Origin: UBA1219 sp045601425
GTDB lineage: Bacteria > Bacteroidota > Bacteroidia > Bacteroidales > P3
DNA: 64,000 nucleotides
Direction of reading: 5' to 3'
NCBI GenBank assembly: GCA_045601425.1
Contig: JAZRZP010000005.1
Span: forward strand, 62,001-126,000
Part shown: in pieces, positions 26,001-33,559 of the stretch
Layout: each line of letters opens with the position of its first letter
Numbering within the stretch: position 1 is the first letter of the stretch
The notes under the pieces: generated by a model
Told to the model about the DNA's origin: nothing
Seen by the model: the letters and a program-made list of their open reading frames with translations, nothing else
Database searches by the model: none
Position numbers and translations under genes: made by a program

Positions 26001-28526
26001 AACATAGAATTTGGCGAAGTTCAGGATTACATGATAAACATAACCGAACGTCCCGACACCGATGCGGCAATAATACGCATACTTTCGCCCGAAGATGCCA
26101 TTATCGATGCCTCTAACCCGACACGAAACATACAGTTGAAACTCGGAAACCTCGGCAACACCGATATAGACACCATAAACGTTGCTTATTCATTCATAAA
26201 CGACACCAGCATCTACCGCAACTACTACCAGTGGACAGGTTCTCTGTTACCGGGAAAATTCACGACAGTAACATTGCCTGCCTACACTTTCGTGGAAGGG
26301 ACCACCCGTTTCAACGCTCAAGTCATAGTACAAGGCGACCAAGACAACACCAACAACGGCACAGAATACCTGTTCCATCGCTTCCACATAATTACCTTGA
26401 ACTACTTTGACGACTTCGAAGCCAGCGACATGCTGTTTGCACCACGCGGAACCAACTACTACAACCAGAACCTCTGGCAAAGAGCCACTCCAAACAAGTC
26501 AGAATTCGCCGGAACCGTAAGCGGAACATTGGCATGGGTTACCGATTCAGTTTCACCTATTGATGTTTACGGCTTCGGCAACAAGAGTTACCTGTACACT
26601 CCTATCATAAACATTTCACAGATAAAACCCGACACCATAAGGTTCTACCTTGCAGCCGATTTCGTCCGTGGTAGCTACATGCACATGGAATACAAGAACT
26701 ACATCGGAAAATGGATTAAATTTGGTAGCCAGAACGATACATTGCCATGGTATTCTACGGATAACGGATTCAGCGATTCGCACCCGTACACAATGTACCA
26801 GTTCCCGCTTTCACGCGTCAGCAACGACTTTTCACAGGAAGTACAACTGAGATTCGTATTCTCTGCCAAAACTAGTGCAAGGACTCTTGACGGATGTGCC
26901 ATCGATGACCTTGAAATAGGCCGTGCCAAACGTGCAGTCGATGCCGGTGTAGTAAACATTGCACTCGGAAACGGTCAGCCACGGTTCGGTCAAACCGTAG
27001 GACCGAGAATATTTGTACGAAACTTCGGATACGATACACTGACTTCGTTTGAAGTTGCTTATCACCCTGAAGGATCGGCACTGCCCAAGAAAAAAATGTG
27101 GACGGGGACACTGCCTCCCGACGGAATGGCAATAGTAAACTTCAGTTCCTCACCGTTTATCGTACAACGGACAATGCCCGACACGTTCACCATCTGTGCA
27201 TACACCATAATCGAAGACGACATTTATTCCAGCAACGACTCCACATGCTCCGAATTCGGACTCATACCGTTGCAGAACGACGCAGGTCTGGTAAGCATAT
27301 TGTCGCCAAACGAACGCGTGGTTACTGGCGACAGCCTACAGATTGCAGTGCGGCTGAAAAACTTCGGCGGAACAGAAATAAGCAGTATGCCTATTTCGTT
27401 CAGTTTCAACAACAGACTCTATACCGAAACCATCAACTTCAACACCATTATCGGTCATCCACTTCAATCGCTCGAAAGCTTCAACTATACATTCAACACC
27501 AAGATTGTGGCACCTCTCGGCAACGCCGTACTGCACATATACACCGAACTCCCCAACGATGACTACCTCTACAACGACACACTCACCCTTCACATAAGTT
27601 CGGCACTTGATCTGGTTGACCTTTCAGCAGCCGAAATAGTGCTTTGCGAATACGACCACAACTACATTACCGTAGAACTTGCCATCGACAACCTCGGTTC
27701 TCGCAGAGCCGAAAACTTCGAGGTTTCATACTATTTCGACAACGACACGTCCACTCTGGTGACCGAAACCTGCACTAACATAATTCCTGCACTATCTCGT
27801 GGATACCACATCTTCAACGCACAACTTCCCAAACGTCCCGCTCCATATTCAGTCGTAAAAGCATTCCTCACGGCTTCAGGAGACAACAATCAGGGCAACG
27901 ATACCACCGAATCGTTCGGCACCACATACACCGACCTGAAAGCCGTAGTCGTTTTAGTTGAAGAGAACGAGACAGAATCGTGCCGAGTGTTCCTCAACGT
28001 AGAAAACACAGGGAACCTCATAACTTCCACTCCTGTCAACATCAGCGTAACTGTAAACGGAACCACGGTCACCGGCACACGCAACGACCCGTTCTATCCC
28101 GGACAGACATACAATGTTGAAGCAAGAACCATGATACCAAAGAACAGCAGCCACACCTACACCGGCACCGGCAAGGTGGAAATAGCCTACGATACTGATC
28201 CTACCAACGACCAGACAAGCTATGTGGAACGCCGGAACTATGTAGGTCTTCCTGCACTTACTGCCGACAAACTCACCCTCGAACAGAACTGTCCAAATCC
28301 GTTCAACGGAAAAACCGACATCGACTTCTACCTGCCGGAAAGCAACAACGTACGTTTCTTCGTGATAAATTCTCTCGGTGAAATGGTTTACGAACACCAA
28401 GACTCTTATGCACAAGGCAAACATACAATATCCTTCGACGGCAACAACCTTTCGGCCGGAACGTACTTCTATGGAATAGAAATCGGTGAAAAACGCCTGA
28501 TGAGAAAAATGATCCGCAGAAATTAA
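17040..28526 (+). CDS. giant multidomain surface protein with T9SS type A sorting domain
   Basis: A single 3828-residue frame and the largest gene here. The signal peptide ends VTVKS before Gln22. Modules in order: a jelly-roll/MAM-like domain (about 25-230); a beta domain (about 340-525) seen again near 1660-1850; a right-handed beta-helix block (about 640-1080); at least ten CARDB-like Ig modules, most with Asn-Tyr-Gly or similar turns; a second beta-helix block (about 1960-2400); a GEVED-like domain (about 2850-3000, with VFVDWNRNGVFEN and FGEVQDYMINI); another MAM-like domain (about 3120-3300); and a C-terminal sorting domain (NCPNPFNGKTDIDFYLP to RKMIRRN). Both helix blocks end in a DIDG...RP...GA.E motif. 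Likely a T9SS-exported adhesin or surface fibre; the ligand is unknown. It has its own promoter and terminator. Confidence 0.9.
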   Translation: MNRRSVVLVFMGLILSVTVKSQILTRYTQRFEVSDTNRYTTSGNVNLDNDLYSEGHRAIHLDQSTSGETSLILDTIDFSDQPNLQYATLEFMHICKVRAQSCINPPSGGMVKVKRPDQSSWTQLTGSYYDTDWGGGSRDFQLNGFFSDRTYESAWDGGNNSHPANTWWKKERFKLSSLLQGVSQQNRKLIICFELPNLINSSVEKYDGWYIDNIAVKASASSMTSPSLTMITYPNLMEFPYSRDMKIVADISTSAIQGMNADSIYITYLLGHSQTYRTQMHHIAGTASQYEGYIPFCGYDTIVSYRITAQDSTLNQNQITYPSDETSFAYYKCVRGVENEQPLYTGNTYSVPEHPFPNQGDAWMEYVYDKATLEAAGYTCGAITKISYQVASGGGSQISGLTIKMKNVDTTHTTPTDNSFYTESMQTVFSGNHTTARSGSNWGEFAIDTFYYAGQDILIQMCYDNTNNPNASAIRSFSTASDKTTLYLALDASLNLSGCNLASISSSGSSDTKRPNFKFKSVKNPPLKLDLGIDTIIAPSVVTAANIPTQIMVKLKNYGTNTVNGTTIYFKVDDNSVQSYNWTGSLNGLSETYVTVTSSEYFTPGFKNVIAWTADSMTVSGNRFRDHEPFNDTASTTFIACDGPMAGVRQIGGTGRNYNNIDEFIEAIRQCGVSGDLTVNIAPGVFEQNVTIPPIQGAASNAKVTFQPLNGDTNSVIIRVPDDETCALNMDSARYVIFNGIRFETSARTSGSTSSLVKFSKNSHDCTLSRCSFIDSTTDCLSTLVNTNAMNGLTIDNCYFKGGNTAVQMAGTDTNDLSHGNRISRSYFDTPKQTAVNLENQSSPIVDSNYFNNSVSNNSAILLVNRCYDTTKITRNRIYTTNGAYGMLVKNTKGLNDSTFAIVANNMVEASSQATTGLFNTPMEVQNAENLKIVYNAVKLDIPNRTNISATVIGGNDFFKNTHILNNIFDAATGSGNYTFTFDPYQDTTFVINHNNYHNAVPYMLNQFNGLGTPSWAEWIGYVPEDSNSLTYNPVFLTALPADLRTYNNLLHGKGVYIPEVGTDIDGTARPNPPCMGAFEFPPLAYNFEVKELLAPETSCTLSQNEHLKVVVGNTGVDTIRSGMGSICFQMAGSTASSPEPITRNIGPNDTIHFTFAATCNLSPESNGADSVFQFKVWTSLPEEVDYSNDTLDASLLALYQLPKLPAQNHDFNYATIQTLYVTSSDSVYWYQSSDFNAEPFHKGPTFTTDRLYRDTTFYVGHFHEEPQIKITEVQLYKSKDGATSPYPSWMNPNTNFAIEISNLGNYPVNIGGDTLMTVSNIATYSKTFVLPTMKLKPYSSVVLQYCTGTYADSVTCYFGSAVSPQFNTKLGIIYKHRGEGITDAVAINDIVSQNAWRNLNVPANICTGYVTFTASSAGIRRTNPTDNAASSAWTICSGANRMSLGSIEESIIMVPDNGCQGYRSPINIHVQNVPPINVGITSVSVPDEGCSLYDEPVTINLTNLGVSTASGITARFKVGNIVYQAENIGNSISSYQTISYTFSQLADLSNHSNDTNYEITAWIEKLASDSDQSNDTNKASVLSLYTPDLPTLNAYNRTINYATTANFNDVNRQDTLVWYDKYGQSIDTGYAFTTPVLYQTDTFFVSGMSTDITGRHLGEMESSSMTTYPSPYHCGIKYRKEQYIVTAAELQSLGYNNEPLASLAFHLDTVRTLTGSTTFSEYTISIGTTNETSFSSANTWQPVSTVYTRNNLVISNARKGWVEHKFDTPYRWDGVSNLVIQICYTVQSPASSASVVYTTTEDNTVMYTHSSTTNQSTATSVSGRSTHRPDMKFGYVTYNCEGKQRPIYVNVIGAPNTDASLLGVSSLMPSGNLSGTVQPVDFILKNYGTQDIDSVKIQWDIDGDSTRSLTWYGTLHSLDTAHITAGSHIFGPGEHCINAIVACTGDTYPSNDTMQDCMRFCFDKTPRTIGNSGYFANFTQAVNALKSCGICDTVTLVALPGTYKEQINITGVPGLNSNSPIRFTSSTGNPDDVIIRFFPNAANNYVVKFDNVGDITFEGITIASDSSSYADALVIINSHDLTFTSDSIAVAGHINSALASAISLDGNIQNLNFTGNATYGGYYALSNVLGSGAMSNLNIFENRFRNFYEGGVSLQNIDNLNITHNIVHSSRTVNTLQTGIFVNNYDGDFDIQRNMVVLAGAGDGLKQGIKILSARGTSEFPVRFYNNMISVYGGNANNTNTSAGLYIDNSRYINIYYNTIQVKSGNSATSTRSVEIASCSNIKTMNNIFANFGKGYTYHIDSLQSVASSNYNDYYTTGNKLAYWTGDRSNLAALQNFNSMDGYSFSQIPYFISDNDLHLAYSTLVETGQYTNEITTDIDGNTRPQNPKPCVGAHEIPHLNHDVSVDDIIYPILSSTPVETDRLMVIARFYNNGTDTAYNITWHAEIDGQPSLRSTDRTISKIPRSQYTNDTAYIDMPLGMIDTQYVKVCLSMTGDEDSTNNCRLGAFKIYPAFDLQATSTTVTTSACRMQNTPIKINLKNVGRKPIPTSLSMEIGYEVTLLTQGISLRNIPIVSRDTVNLSQQLAVNGTQQLTFSQNADLYPWDTLMDVQLSVRSWVKLQNDLKDMNDTTAAVTVTSKHTPTTPIATDVTIPYATWATLNALQTQNRPIRWSKDSVSSPFHAPASYIASTTYSHPNLLYRDTTFYLSSVSSTGCTSYYAPIHVFVNNPLPYDAAISDITEPIAKVYMAEDTVKVKIKNYGSQNLTNTPVKYLIRETTNGTTVQTVSELCPAPIPSQGEILYKFNTLPQFPNLQNWTYEIIVWTDLTNEMTRVNDTFKIQVTPIPEATYCNPVVKDTSGLDISRVTIGQMDNPMPPLGRKYVNLTNFDNPMMDPIVMHRGMRDTLFITAENFDNANDTTTKGKFTVFVDWNRNGVFENTERIVTDTIRARKKVHKFLTVPQTALLGHSRMRIILEEGGTAASPACPTNIEFGEVQDYMINITERPDTDAAIIRILSPEDAIIDASNPTRNIQLKLGNLGNTDIDTINVAYSFINDTSIYRNYYQWTGSLLPGKFTTVTLPAYTFVEGTTRFNAQVIVQGDQDNTNNGTEYLFHRFHIITLNYFDDFEASDMLFAPRGTNYYNQNLWQRATPNKSEFAGTVSGTLAWVTDSVSPIDVYGFGNKSYLYTPIINISQIKPDTIRFYLAADFVRGSYMHMEYKNYIGKWIKFGSQNDTLPWYSTDNGFSDSHPYTMYQFPLSRVSNDFSQEVQLRFVFSAKTSARTLDGCAIDDLEIGRAKRAVDAGVVNIALGNGQPRFGQTVGPRIFVRNFGYDTLTSFEVAYHPEGSALPKKKMWTGTLPPDGMAIVNFSSSPFIVQRTMPDTFTICAYTIIEDDIYSSNDSTCSEFGLIPLQNDAGLVSILSPNERVVTGDSLQIAVRLKNFGGTEISSMPISFSFNNRLYTETINFNTIIGHPLQSLESFNYTFNTKIVAPLGNAVLHIYTELPNDDYLYNDTLTLHISSALDLVDLSAAEIVLCEYDHNYITVELAIDNLGSRRAENFEVSYYFDNDTSTLVTETCTNIIPALSRGYHIFNAQLPKRPAPYSVVKAFLTASGDNNQGNDTTESFGTTYTDLKAVVVLVEENETESCRVFLNVENTGNLITSTPVNISVTVNGTTVTGTRNDPFYPGQTYNVEARTMIPKNSSHTYTGTGKVEIAYDTDPTNDQTSYVERRNYVGLPALTADKLTLEQNCPNPFNGKTDIDFYLPESNNVRFFVINSLGEMVYEHQDSYAQGKHTISFDGNNLSAGTYFYGIEIGEKRLMRKMIRRN

Positions 28527-28533
28527 AAACATT

Positions 28534-28571
28534 GCGAAAGAAGGTTTTGAAAAACCTTCTTTCCTTTTTTG
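28534..28571 (+). terminator. terminator after the giant protein gene
   Basis: GAAAGAAGGTTTT pairs with the complementary AAAACCTTCTTTC around a tiny loop, followed by a T run. It ends about six bases before the tilS ATG. Confidence 0.8.
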
Positions 28572-28577
28572 GGAACC

Positions 28578-29933
28578 ATGAACGAAGACCTTCTCCACAG
28601 CGACCTTCCGCAAAAATTTGCCGAGCATATTGCGCAAGAACAATTGTTCGGCAACGGTGACAAAATACTTCTCACCGTGAGCGGAGGCGTGGACTCCACC
28701 GTACTGGCCGAACTTTTCCACCGGGCAGGACTCAACTTCGGAATTGCCCATTGCAATTTCCAACTCCGCGGAGCCGACTCTCTCCGCGACCAGAATTTCG
28801 TTGAAAATCTGGCGGCGAAATACCATGTTGCTCTGCACCTCACGACATTCGAGACAACATCTTTCGCAAAAGAAAACCACCTTTCCATTGAGGAAGCCGC
28901 CCGCAAACTTCGCTACGGATTCTTTGAAGAAATACGGCAGAAATCATCATACATATACATTGCCACCGCACATCACTGCAACGATTCCATAGAAACATTC
29001 TTCATAAACCTCTTGCGGGGAACCGGAATTACCGGATTGCACGGCATACGTCCCAAAAACGGCAACATAATCCGCCCGCTGCTCCCATTCACAAGAAGTG
29101 AAATTCTCGGTTTTGCACTCGAAAACGGAATTGATTTCTGCGAAGACTGCACCAACAACGACACCACGTTCCTCCGCAACAGGATACGACACACCCTCGT
29201 TCCACTTCTGAAAGAAATCTCCCCCGCTTTCGAACGGACCATGCAACAGAATATAGAACACCTTGCCGATGTGGAAGCTATATACAAAAATTCCGTAAGG
29301 GAAAAACAACAGCAGATACTGCAGTACTCCGGCGACAAGGTTATTATACCGAAAAACAAAATAGAGGAACTTGACAATCCCCGCACTTACCTTTTCGAGA
29401 TGCTGAAACCATTCGGATTCAACGCCAGCACGGCAGAAAACATACTGCAAATAATGAACGGCACTCCCGGAAAGCTGTTCCATACCGGAACCCACACCCT
29501 GCTGCTGGACCGCAGTGATATAATCATAAAGCCAAATGAAGAGAGCGAATCCCGTGAATTTCCGATAAACGAAGACACCGAGTGCACGGAAATTCCCATT
29601 TGTCTGATTATCAGCAAATCCGAAAACTCCGCGAGCCAGAATACAAAAACCTCTCCGAACGAAATAACCGTTGACGCGGAAAAAATACAATATCCGCTCA
29701 AGCTCCGGAAATGGCAAGCCGGCGACCGGTTCCAGCCATTCGGAATGAAAGGATGCCGCAAAGTAAGCGATTTCTTCAAAGACCTGCACCTTTCTCGCTT
29801 CGAAAAAGAACGGAAATGGATCCTGTGCAACGCCGACAATCATATAATATGGATTGTAGGAATAAGGATGGACGACACATTCAAGGTCACTCCGAAGACA
29901 AAAAAAATACTGAGAATAAAATTCAAAGAATAA
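28578..29933 (+). CDS. tilS: tRNA(Ile)-lysidine synthetase
   Basis: A 451-residue enzyme that converts C34 to lysidine in the CAU-anticodon isoleucine tRNA, changing both decoding and charging. The PP-loop SGGVDS is at residues 35-40, followed by IAHCNFQLRG, HLSIEEAARKLRYGFF, TAHHCNDSIETFFINLLRG and RPLL, all typical of TilS. Linker and C-terminal domains follow (LRKWQAGDRFQPFGMKG, KVSDFF). I use the ATG at 28578 rather than an upstream TTG at 28569, which lies against the terminator T run. It has no visible promoter of its own. Confidence 0.95.
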   Translation: MNEDLLHSDLPQKFAEHIAQEQLFGNGDKILLTVSGGVDSTVLAELFHRAGLNFGIAHCNFQLRGADSLRDQNFVENLAAKYHVALHLTTFETTSFAKENHLSIEEAARKLRYGFFEEIRQKSSYIYIATAHHCNDSIETFFINLLRGTGITGLHGIRPKNGNIIRPLLPFTRSEILGFALENGIDFCEDCTNNDTTFLRNRIRHTLVPLLKEISPAFERTMQQNIEHLADVEAIYKNSVREKQQQILQYSGDKVIIPKNKIEELDNPRTYLFEMLKPFGFNASTAENILQIMNGTPGKLFHTGTHTLLLDRSDIIIKPNEESESREFPINEDTECTEIPICLIISKSENSASQNTKTSPNEITVDAEKIQYPLKLRKWQAGDRFQPFGMKGCRKVSDFFKDLHLSRFEKERKWILCNADNHIIWIVGIRMDDTFKVTPKTKKILRIKFKE

Positions 29934-30079
29934 AACACTGATTACCAGTTTTTTATACAAAAAAACACAAAATAATTGAAAAAAAAACGGAAAATTGAAA
30001 AAAAAATAGTATTTTAGCAACACGAAATCATGGATAGAATTTCGCCAAAAAGTAGTATAAACATTTAAAGATCAATAAT

Positions 30080-30763
30080 ATGGAAACAAAAAAATCAGAG
30101 AAAGCCGACCTTGAAAAAAAGAAAGGTTTGTTTTTGGAGATAGGTTTGGTCATTATCCTGTTAATAGTATTGGTGGCTTTCAATATTAAGAGTTACGACA
30201 AGAGCGATATTGTTGTAGAACACACTGGAGAAGCCGTAATTGATGATATCGAAATCCAGATAACCAAGGAAGAGACACCACCGGAACCCGAACCCGAACC
30301 CGAACCCGTTACAACAGACCTGAAGGTCGTTGATGACAACAAAGTCATTGAAAACGAGTTTATTCCGGTTGATGCTGATGCAAAGGACGTTACCAACGGT
30401 GAAGTCGTTGTCGCACCGATAGAAGAAGAAAAAGAAGAAGAAAGTCACGAAATTTTCGTTGCCGTTGAAAACCAGCCTGAATTTCCCGGCGGTGAGACAG
30501 CTTTGTACCAATATCTGGAAAAGAACATCAACTATCCGGAAATGGCAAGACAGCAGAACATCACAGGCAGAGTTTTCGTAACCTTCGTTGTTGAACGTGA
30601 CGGATCCATTGCCAACCCGAGAGTTCTCCGTGAAATCGGAGGCGGTTGCGGCGACGAGGCAGTCCGCGTCGTTAAGGGAATGCCTAAATGGAAACCTGGC
30701 AAACAGCGTGGCAAAACGGTACGTGTTCAGTACAACTTGCCGGTTTTGTTCCAGTTGGATTAA
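30080..30763 (+). CDS. tonB: TonB family energy transducer
   Basis: A 227-residue TonB protein: a cytoplasmic Lys-rich start, one transmembrane helix (about 17-35), a periplasmic Pro/Glu stretch (PPEPEPEPEP, about 67-76), an acidic linker, and a TonB C-terminal domain (about 140-227) with the conserved YPEMARQQNITGRVFVTFVV and VLREIGGGCGDEAVRVVKGM. It passes energy from ExbB-ExbD to TonB-dependent outer-membrane receptors. It is not beside the exb operon at 5-7 kb, but the two may work together. A weak -7-like TATTTTAG lies about 65 bases upstream. A hairpin terminator follows. Confidence 0.93.
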   Translation: METKKSEKADLEKKKGLFLEIGLVIILLIVLVAFNIKSYDKSDIVVEHTGEAVIDDIEIQITKEETPPEPEPEPEPVTTDLKVVDDNKVIENEFIPVDADAKDVTNGEVVVAPIEEEKEEESHEIFVAVENQPEFPGGETALYQYLEKNINYPEMARQQNITGRVFVTFVVERDGSIANPRVLREIGGGCGDEAVRVVKGMPKWKPGKQRGKTVRVQYNLPVLFQLD

Positions 30764-30784
30764 TTTTAGCTGACAATTTTTCAT

Positions 30785-30819
30785 ACAAAAAAAGAGCTAT
30801 TTTAATAGCTCTTTTTTGT
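30785..30819 (+). terminator. terminator after tonB
   Basis: GAGCTAT pairs with ATAGCTC, extended by A/T pairs on both sides (A run before, T run after). It ends about 17 bases before the ABC-F start. The flanking A run means it could also work on the opposite strand. Confidence 0.75.
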
Positions 30820-30836
30820 TCCACAACAAGCAGTAA

Positions 30837-32768
30837 ATGATTGCAATAAACAACCTTTCCGTGCAGTTTACTGGCACGAATCTCTTCAGCGACGTCACCT
30901 TCAACGTCGGTGACCGTGACCGCATAGGACTCGTTGGCAAAAACGGAGCCGGCAAATCCACCCTTCTGAAAATCATTGCCGGCTGGCAGACTCCGGAAAC
31001 CGGAACCGTTGTCATTGCAAAAGACCAAACTGTCGGGTACCTTCCTCAGGAAATGATTCCGAACGGAACCATGTCGGTGCTTGACGAAACACTTACAGCT
31101 TTCTCCCAAATAGACGAGCTGGAAAAACACATAGAAAACCTCACGCAAGAGATTTCCAACCGCACCGACTACGAAAGCCCTGAATACGAACATCTTCTGA
31201 ATAGGCACAACGAATGCATGGAACAGCTGTCTATACTCGGTGGCAACAACCGACGGGAAATGGCGGAGAAAGTGCTTCTCGGACTCGGATTCAAGCACAG
31301 CGACTTCGGACGCATGATAACCGAGTTCAGCAGCGGATGGCAGATGCGCGTGGAACTGGCCAAAATACTTCTCAAACACCCTGATTCCATACTTCTCGAT
31401 GAACCCACCAACCACCTCGACATAGAATCCATACAATGGCTCGAGAATTACCTTGCTGGTTACAAAGGCAGCGTAATGCTCGTTTCACACGACAGGACCT
31501 TCCTCGACAACATCACCAACCGCACCATAGAAATCACCGCCGGGAAAATATATGATTACAACGCATCGTATTCCGGCTACCTGAAGCTGATGCAGGAACG
31601 ACGGGCTTCACAACTCTCTGCCATGAACAACCAGCAGAAAGAAATACTACAGATTCAGAATTTCATTGAACGCTTCCGCTACAAAGCCACAAAAGCCAAA
31701 CAGGTACAGTCGCGGGTGAAACAGCTCGAAAAAATGGAACTGATAACTCTGGACGAAGTGAGCACCGAAAGCATACGCTTCCAGTTTCCTCCGGCACCCC
31801 ATTCTGGAAAAATAGTAGTGGAGATGCACGGACTGTGCAAATCATACGGAGAAAAAAACATACTCGGCAATATAGACCTGACAATTCTGAAAGGCAGCAA
31901 GACAGCCTTTGTCGGCCGGAACGGGGAAGGGAAATCGACTCTGGCAAAAATAATTGTAGGAGAAATAACCGACTACAGCGGAATTTACAAACCCGGCCAT
32001 CAGGTGACAATAGGATATTTCGCACAGAATCAGGCAGCACTGCTCGACGGCGAAGCCACAGTATTCGAAACCATTGACCGCATTGCAGTTGGCGACATAC
32101 GCCCGAAAATGCGCAAAATACTCGGCGAATTCCTTTTCAGCGACGAAGACATCGACAAGAAAGTGAAAGTGCTGTCAGGCGGCGAAAAAGCCCGACTCGC
32201 ACTTGCAAAACTTCTGCTAACGCCGACAAACCTGCTGGTTCTCGACGAACCAACCAACCATCTGGACATGAGTTCGAAAGATGTGCTCAAGAACGCACTC
32301 CTGCAATACACTGGCACTCTGGTGGTAGTATCGCACGACCGTGATTTTCTGGAAGGTCTCACCGACACGATATACGAATTTCGCGACAGACAGATTCACG
32401 AATTCAAGGGGGACATATACGAATTTCTGGAACACAGGAAAATTGAAACTCTGAAAGAACTCGAAGCCGTGAGAAAGACCTCCGGAACCGACAGCGACAA
32501 TACCGTTTCGCAAAACAAGATAAATTACGAACAATCGAAAGAAAGGGAACGTGAACTGCGGAAAATACGTAATGCAATAACAAAAACCGAAGAAGAAATA
32601 AACCTTTTGGAAAACGAAATTTCAGAAAAGGACAGACAACTTGCCGAACAACCCGGAATTGTCGTCTCCAACCCTGATTTCTACACGAAATACGAAAGTT
32701 TGAAACAGAAACTTGACGAGGCAATGGTGAAATGGGAAGAGCTTTCGGAAAAGCTTGAAAACATGTAA
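30837..32768 (+). CDS. ABC-F family ATPase (translation factor type)
   Basis: A 643-residue soluble protein with two ABC ATPase domains and no membrane segment, as in ABC-F proteins that act on ribosomes. Walker A motifs are GKNGAGKST (34-42) and GRNGEGKST. Signature motifs are FSSGWQMRVELAK and LSGGEKARLALAK, and each is followed by LLDEPTNHLD/LVLDEPTNHLD. A linker with ERFRYKATKAKQVQSRVKQLEK (the P-site tRNA interaction motif region) joins the domains. A charged C-terminal coiled coil (about 560-640) resembles Uup/YdiF-type members. It may help stalled or vacant ribosomes; an antibiotic-protection role is not supported by context. Confidence 0.93.
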   Translation: MIAINNLSVQFTGTNLFSDVTFNVGDRDRIGLVGKNGAGKSTLLKIIAGWQTPETGTVVIAKDQTVGYLPQEMIPNGTMSVLDETLTAFSQIDELEKHIENLTQEISNRTDYESPEYEHLLNRHNECMEQLSILGGNNRREMAEKVLLGLGFKHSDFGRMITEFSSGWQMRVELAKILLKHPDSILLDEPTNHLDIESIQWLENYLAGYKGSVMLVSHDRTFLDNITNRTIEITAGKIYDYNASYSGYLKLMQERRASQLSAMNNQQKEILQIQNFIERFRYKATKAKQVQSRVKQLEKMELITLDEVSTESIRFQFPPAPHSGKIVVEMHGLCKSYGEKNILGNIDLTILKGSKTAFVGRNGEGKSTLAKIIVGEITDYSGIYKPGHQVTIGYFAQNQAALLDGEATVFETIDRIAVGDIRPKMRKILGEFLFSDEDIDKKVKVLSGGEKARLALAKLLLTPTNLLVLDEPTNHLDMSSKDVLKNALLQYTGTLVVVSHDRDFLEGLTDTIYEFRDRQIHEFKGDIYEFLEHRKIETLKELEAVRKTSGTDSDNTVSQNKINYEQSKERERELRKIRNAITKTEEEINLLENEISEKDRQLAEQPGIVVSNPDFYTKYESLKQKLDEAMVKWEELSEKLENM

Positions 32769-32788
32769 TAATTTTTCAGAAAAAGACC

Positions 32789-33553
32789 ATGGATTTCACA
32801 GTAAAGAAATACACAGAACTGCTTCAGGCACTGAAAGATGCCGGTTACAAGGCCATTCCGTTCGAAAAATTCTGCAAAGAAAAAGAATCGTTGCCCGAAA
32901 AATTCGTAATACTCCGGCACGATGTGGATCTGAAAGCTCCGAATTCGCTGACTACAGCCAAGATAGAAAACAGCATGTCCATGCAGGCCAGCTATTATTT
33001 CCGGACAGTGCCACAGAGCAACAGACCTCAGGTAATACAGGCAATTGCCGGTCTGGGACACGAAATAGGCTACCACTACGAAGACATGACCATCTGCAAC
33101 GGAGATGCAGAAAAGGCCATCGGACACTTTGCTGGGCAACTGGAATATTTCCGCACGTTTTATCCGGTAAAGACAATATGCATGCACGGGTCGCCACGTT
33201 CCAAATACGATGGCAGAAATCTCTGGAAAACATACGACTACCACAACTACGGCATCATCGGCGAACCCTATTTCGACGTGGATTTCAACAAAATCTTCTA
33301 CATTACCGATACCGGACGCCGATGGGACGGAGCAAAGTTCAGTGTACGCGACAAGGTAGAGACAACCTTCAGCCAGTCATACAGAACAACCGGCCAGATA
33401 ATTGAAGCCATAAAAGACGGCACGTTTCCACAGCATGTAATGATGACCACCCATCCCCAACGCTGGAACAGCGGCTTTTTTGCATGGCTGAAAGAACTTC
33501 TGCTGCAAAATGCCAAGAATGTGATAAAATATTTTTTAATTCGAAAACTATAA
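32789..33553 (+). CDS. polysaccharide deacetylase-like (NodB fold) protein
   Basis: A 254-residue NodB-like (carbohydrate esterase 4) protein. The metal-site strand is VILRHDVDLK (the Asp-Asp motif appears as HDVD, about 45-48). The histidine motif appears as GHEIGYHYED, a form used by divergent members that act on surface sugars. MHGSP follows later. No signal peptide is seen, so it acts in the cytoplasm or its substrate is a nucleotide- or lipid-linked sugar. It lies 20 bases after the ABC-F gene and 6 bases before wecB, so it probably works with WecB in making a modified amino sugar. The deacetylated substrate is unknown. Confidence 0.8.
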   Translation: MDFTVKKYTELLQALKDAGYKAIPFEKFCKEKESLPEKFVILRHDVDLKAPNSLTTAKIENSMSMQASYYFRTVPQSNRPQVIQAIAGLGHEIGYHYEDMTICNGDAEKAIGHFAGQLEYFRTFYPVKTICMHGSPRSKYDGRNLWKTYDYHNYGIIGEPYFDVDFNKIFYITDTGRRWDGAKFSVRDKVETTFSQSYRTTGQIIEAIKDGTFPQHVMMTTHPQRWNSGFFAWLKELLLQNAKNVIKYFLIRKL

Positions 33554-33559
33554 CCATTT

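Noticed and set aside
28947..30023. 358-residue minus-strand frame over tilS
   Set aside because: Antisense to a clear tilS gene; no motif, and the start lies in poly-A/T sequence.
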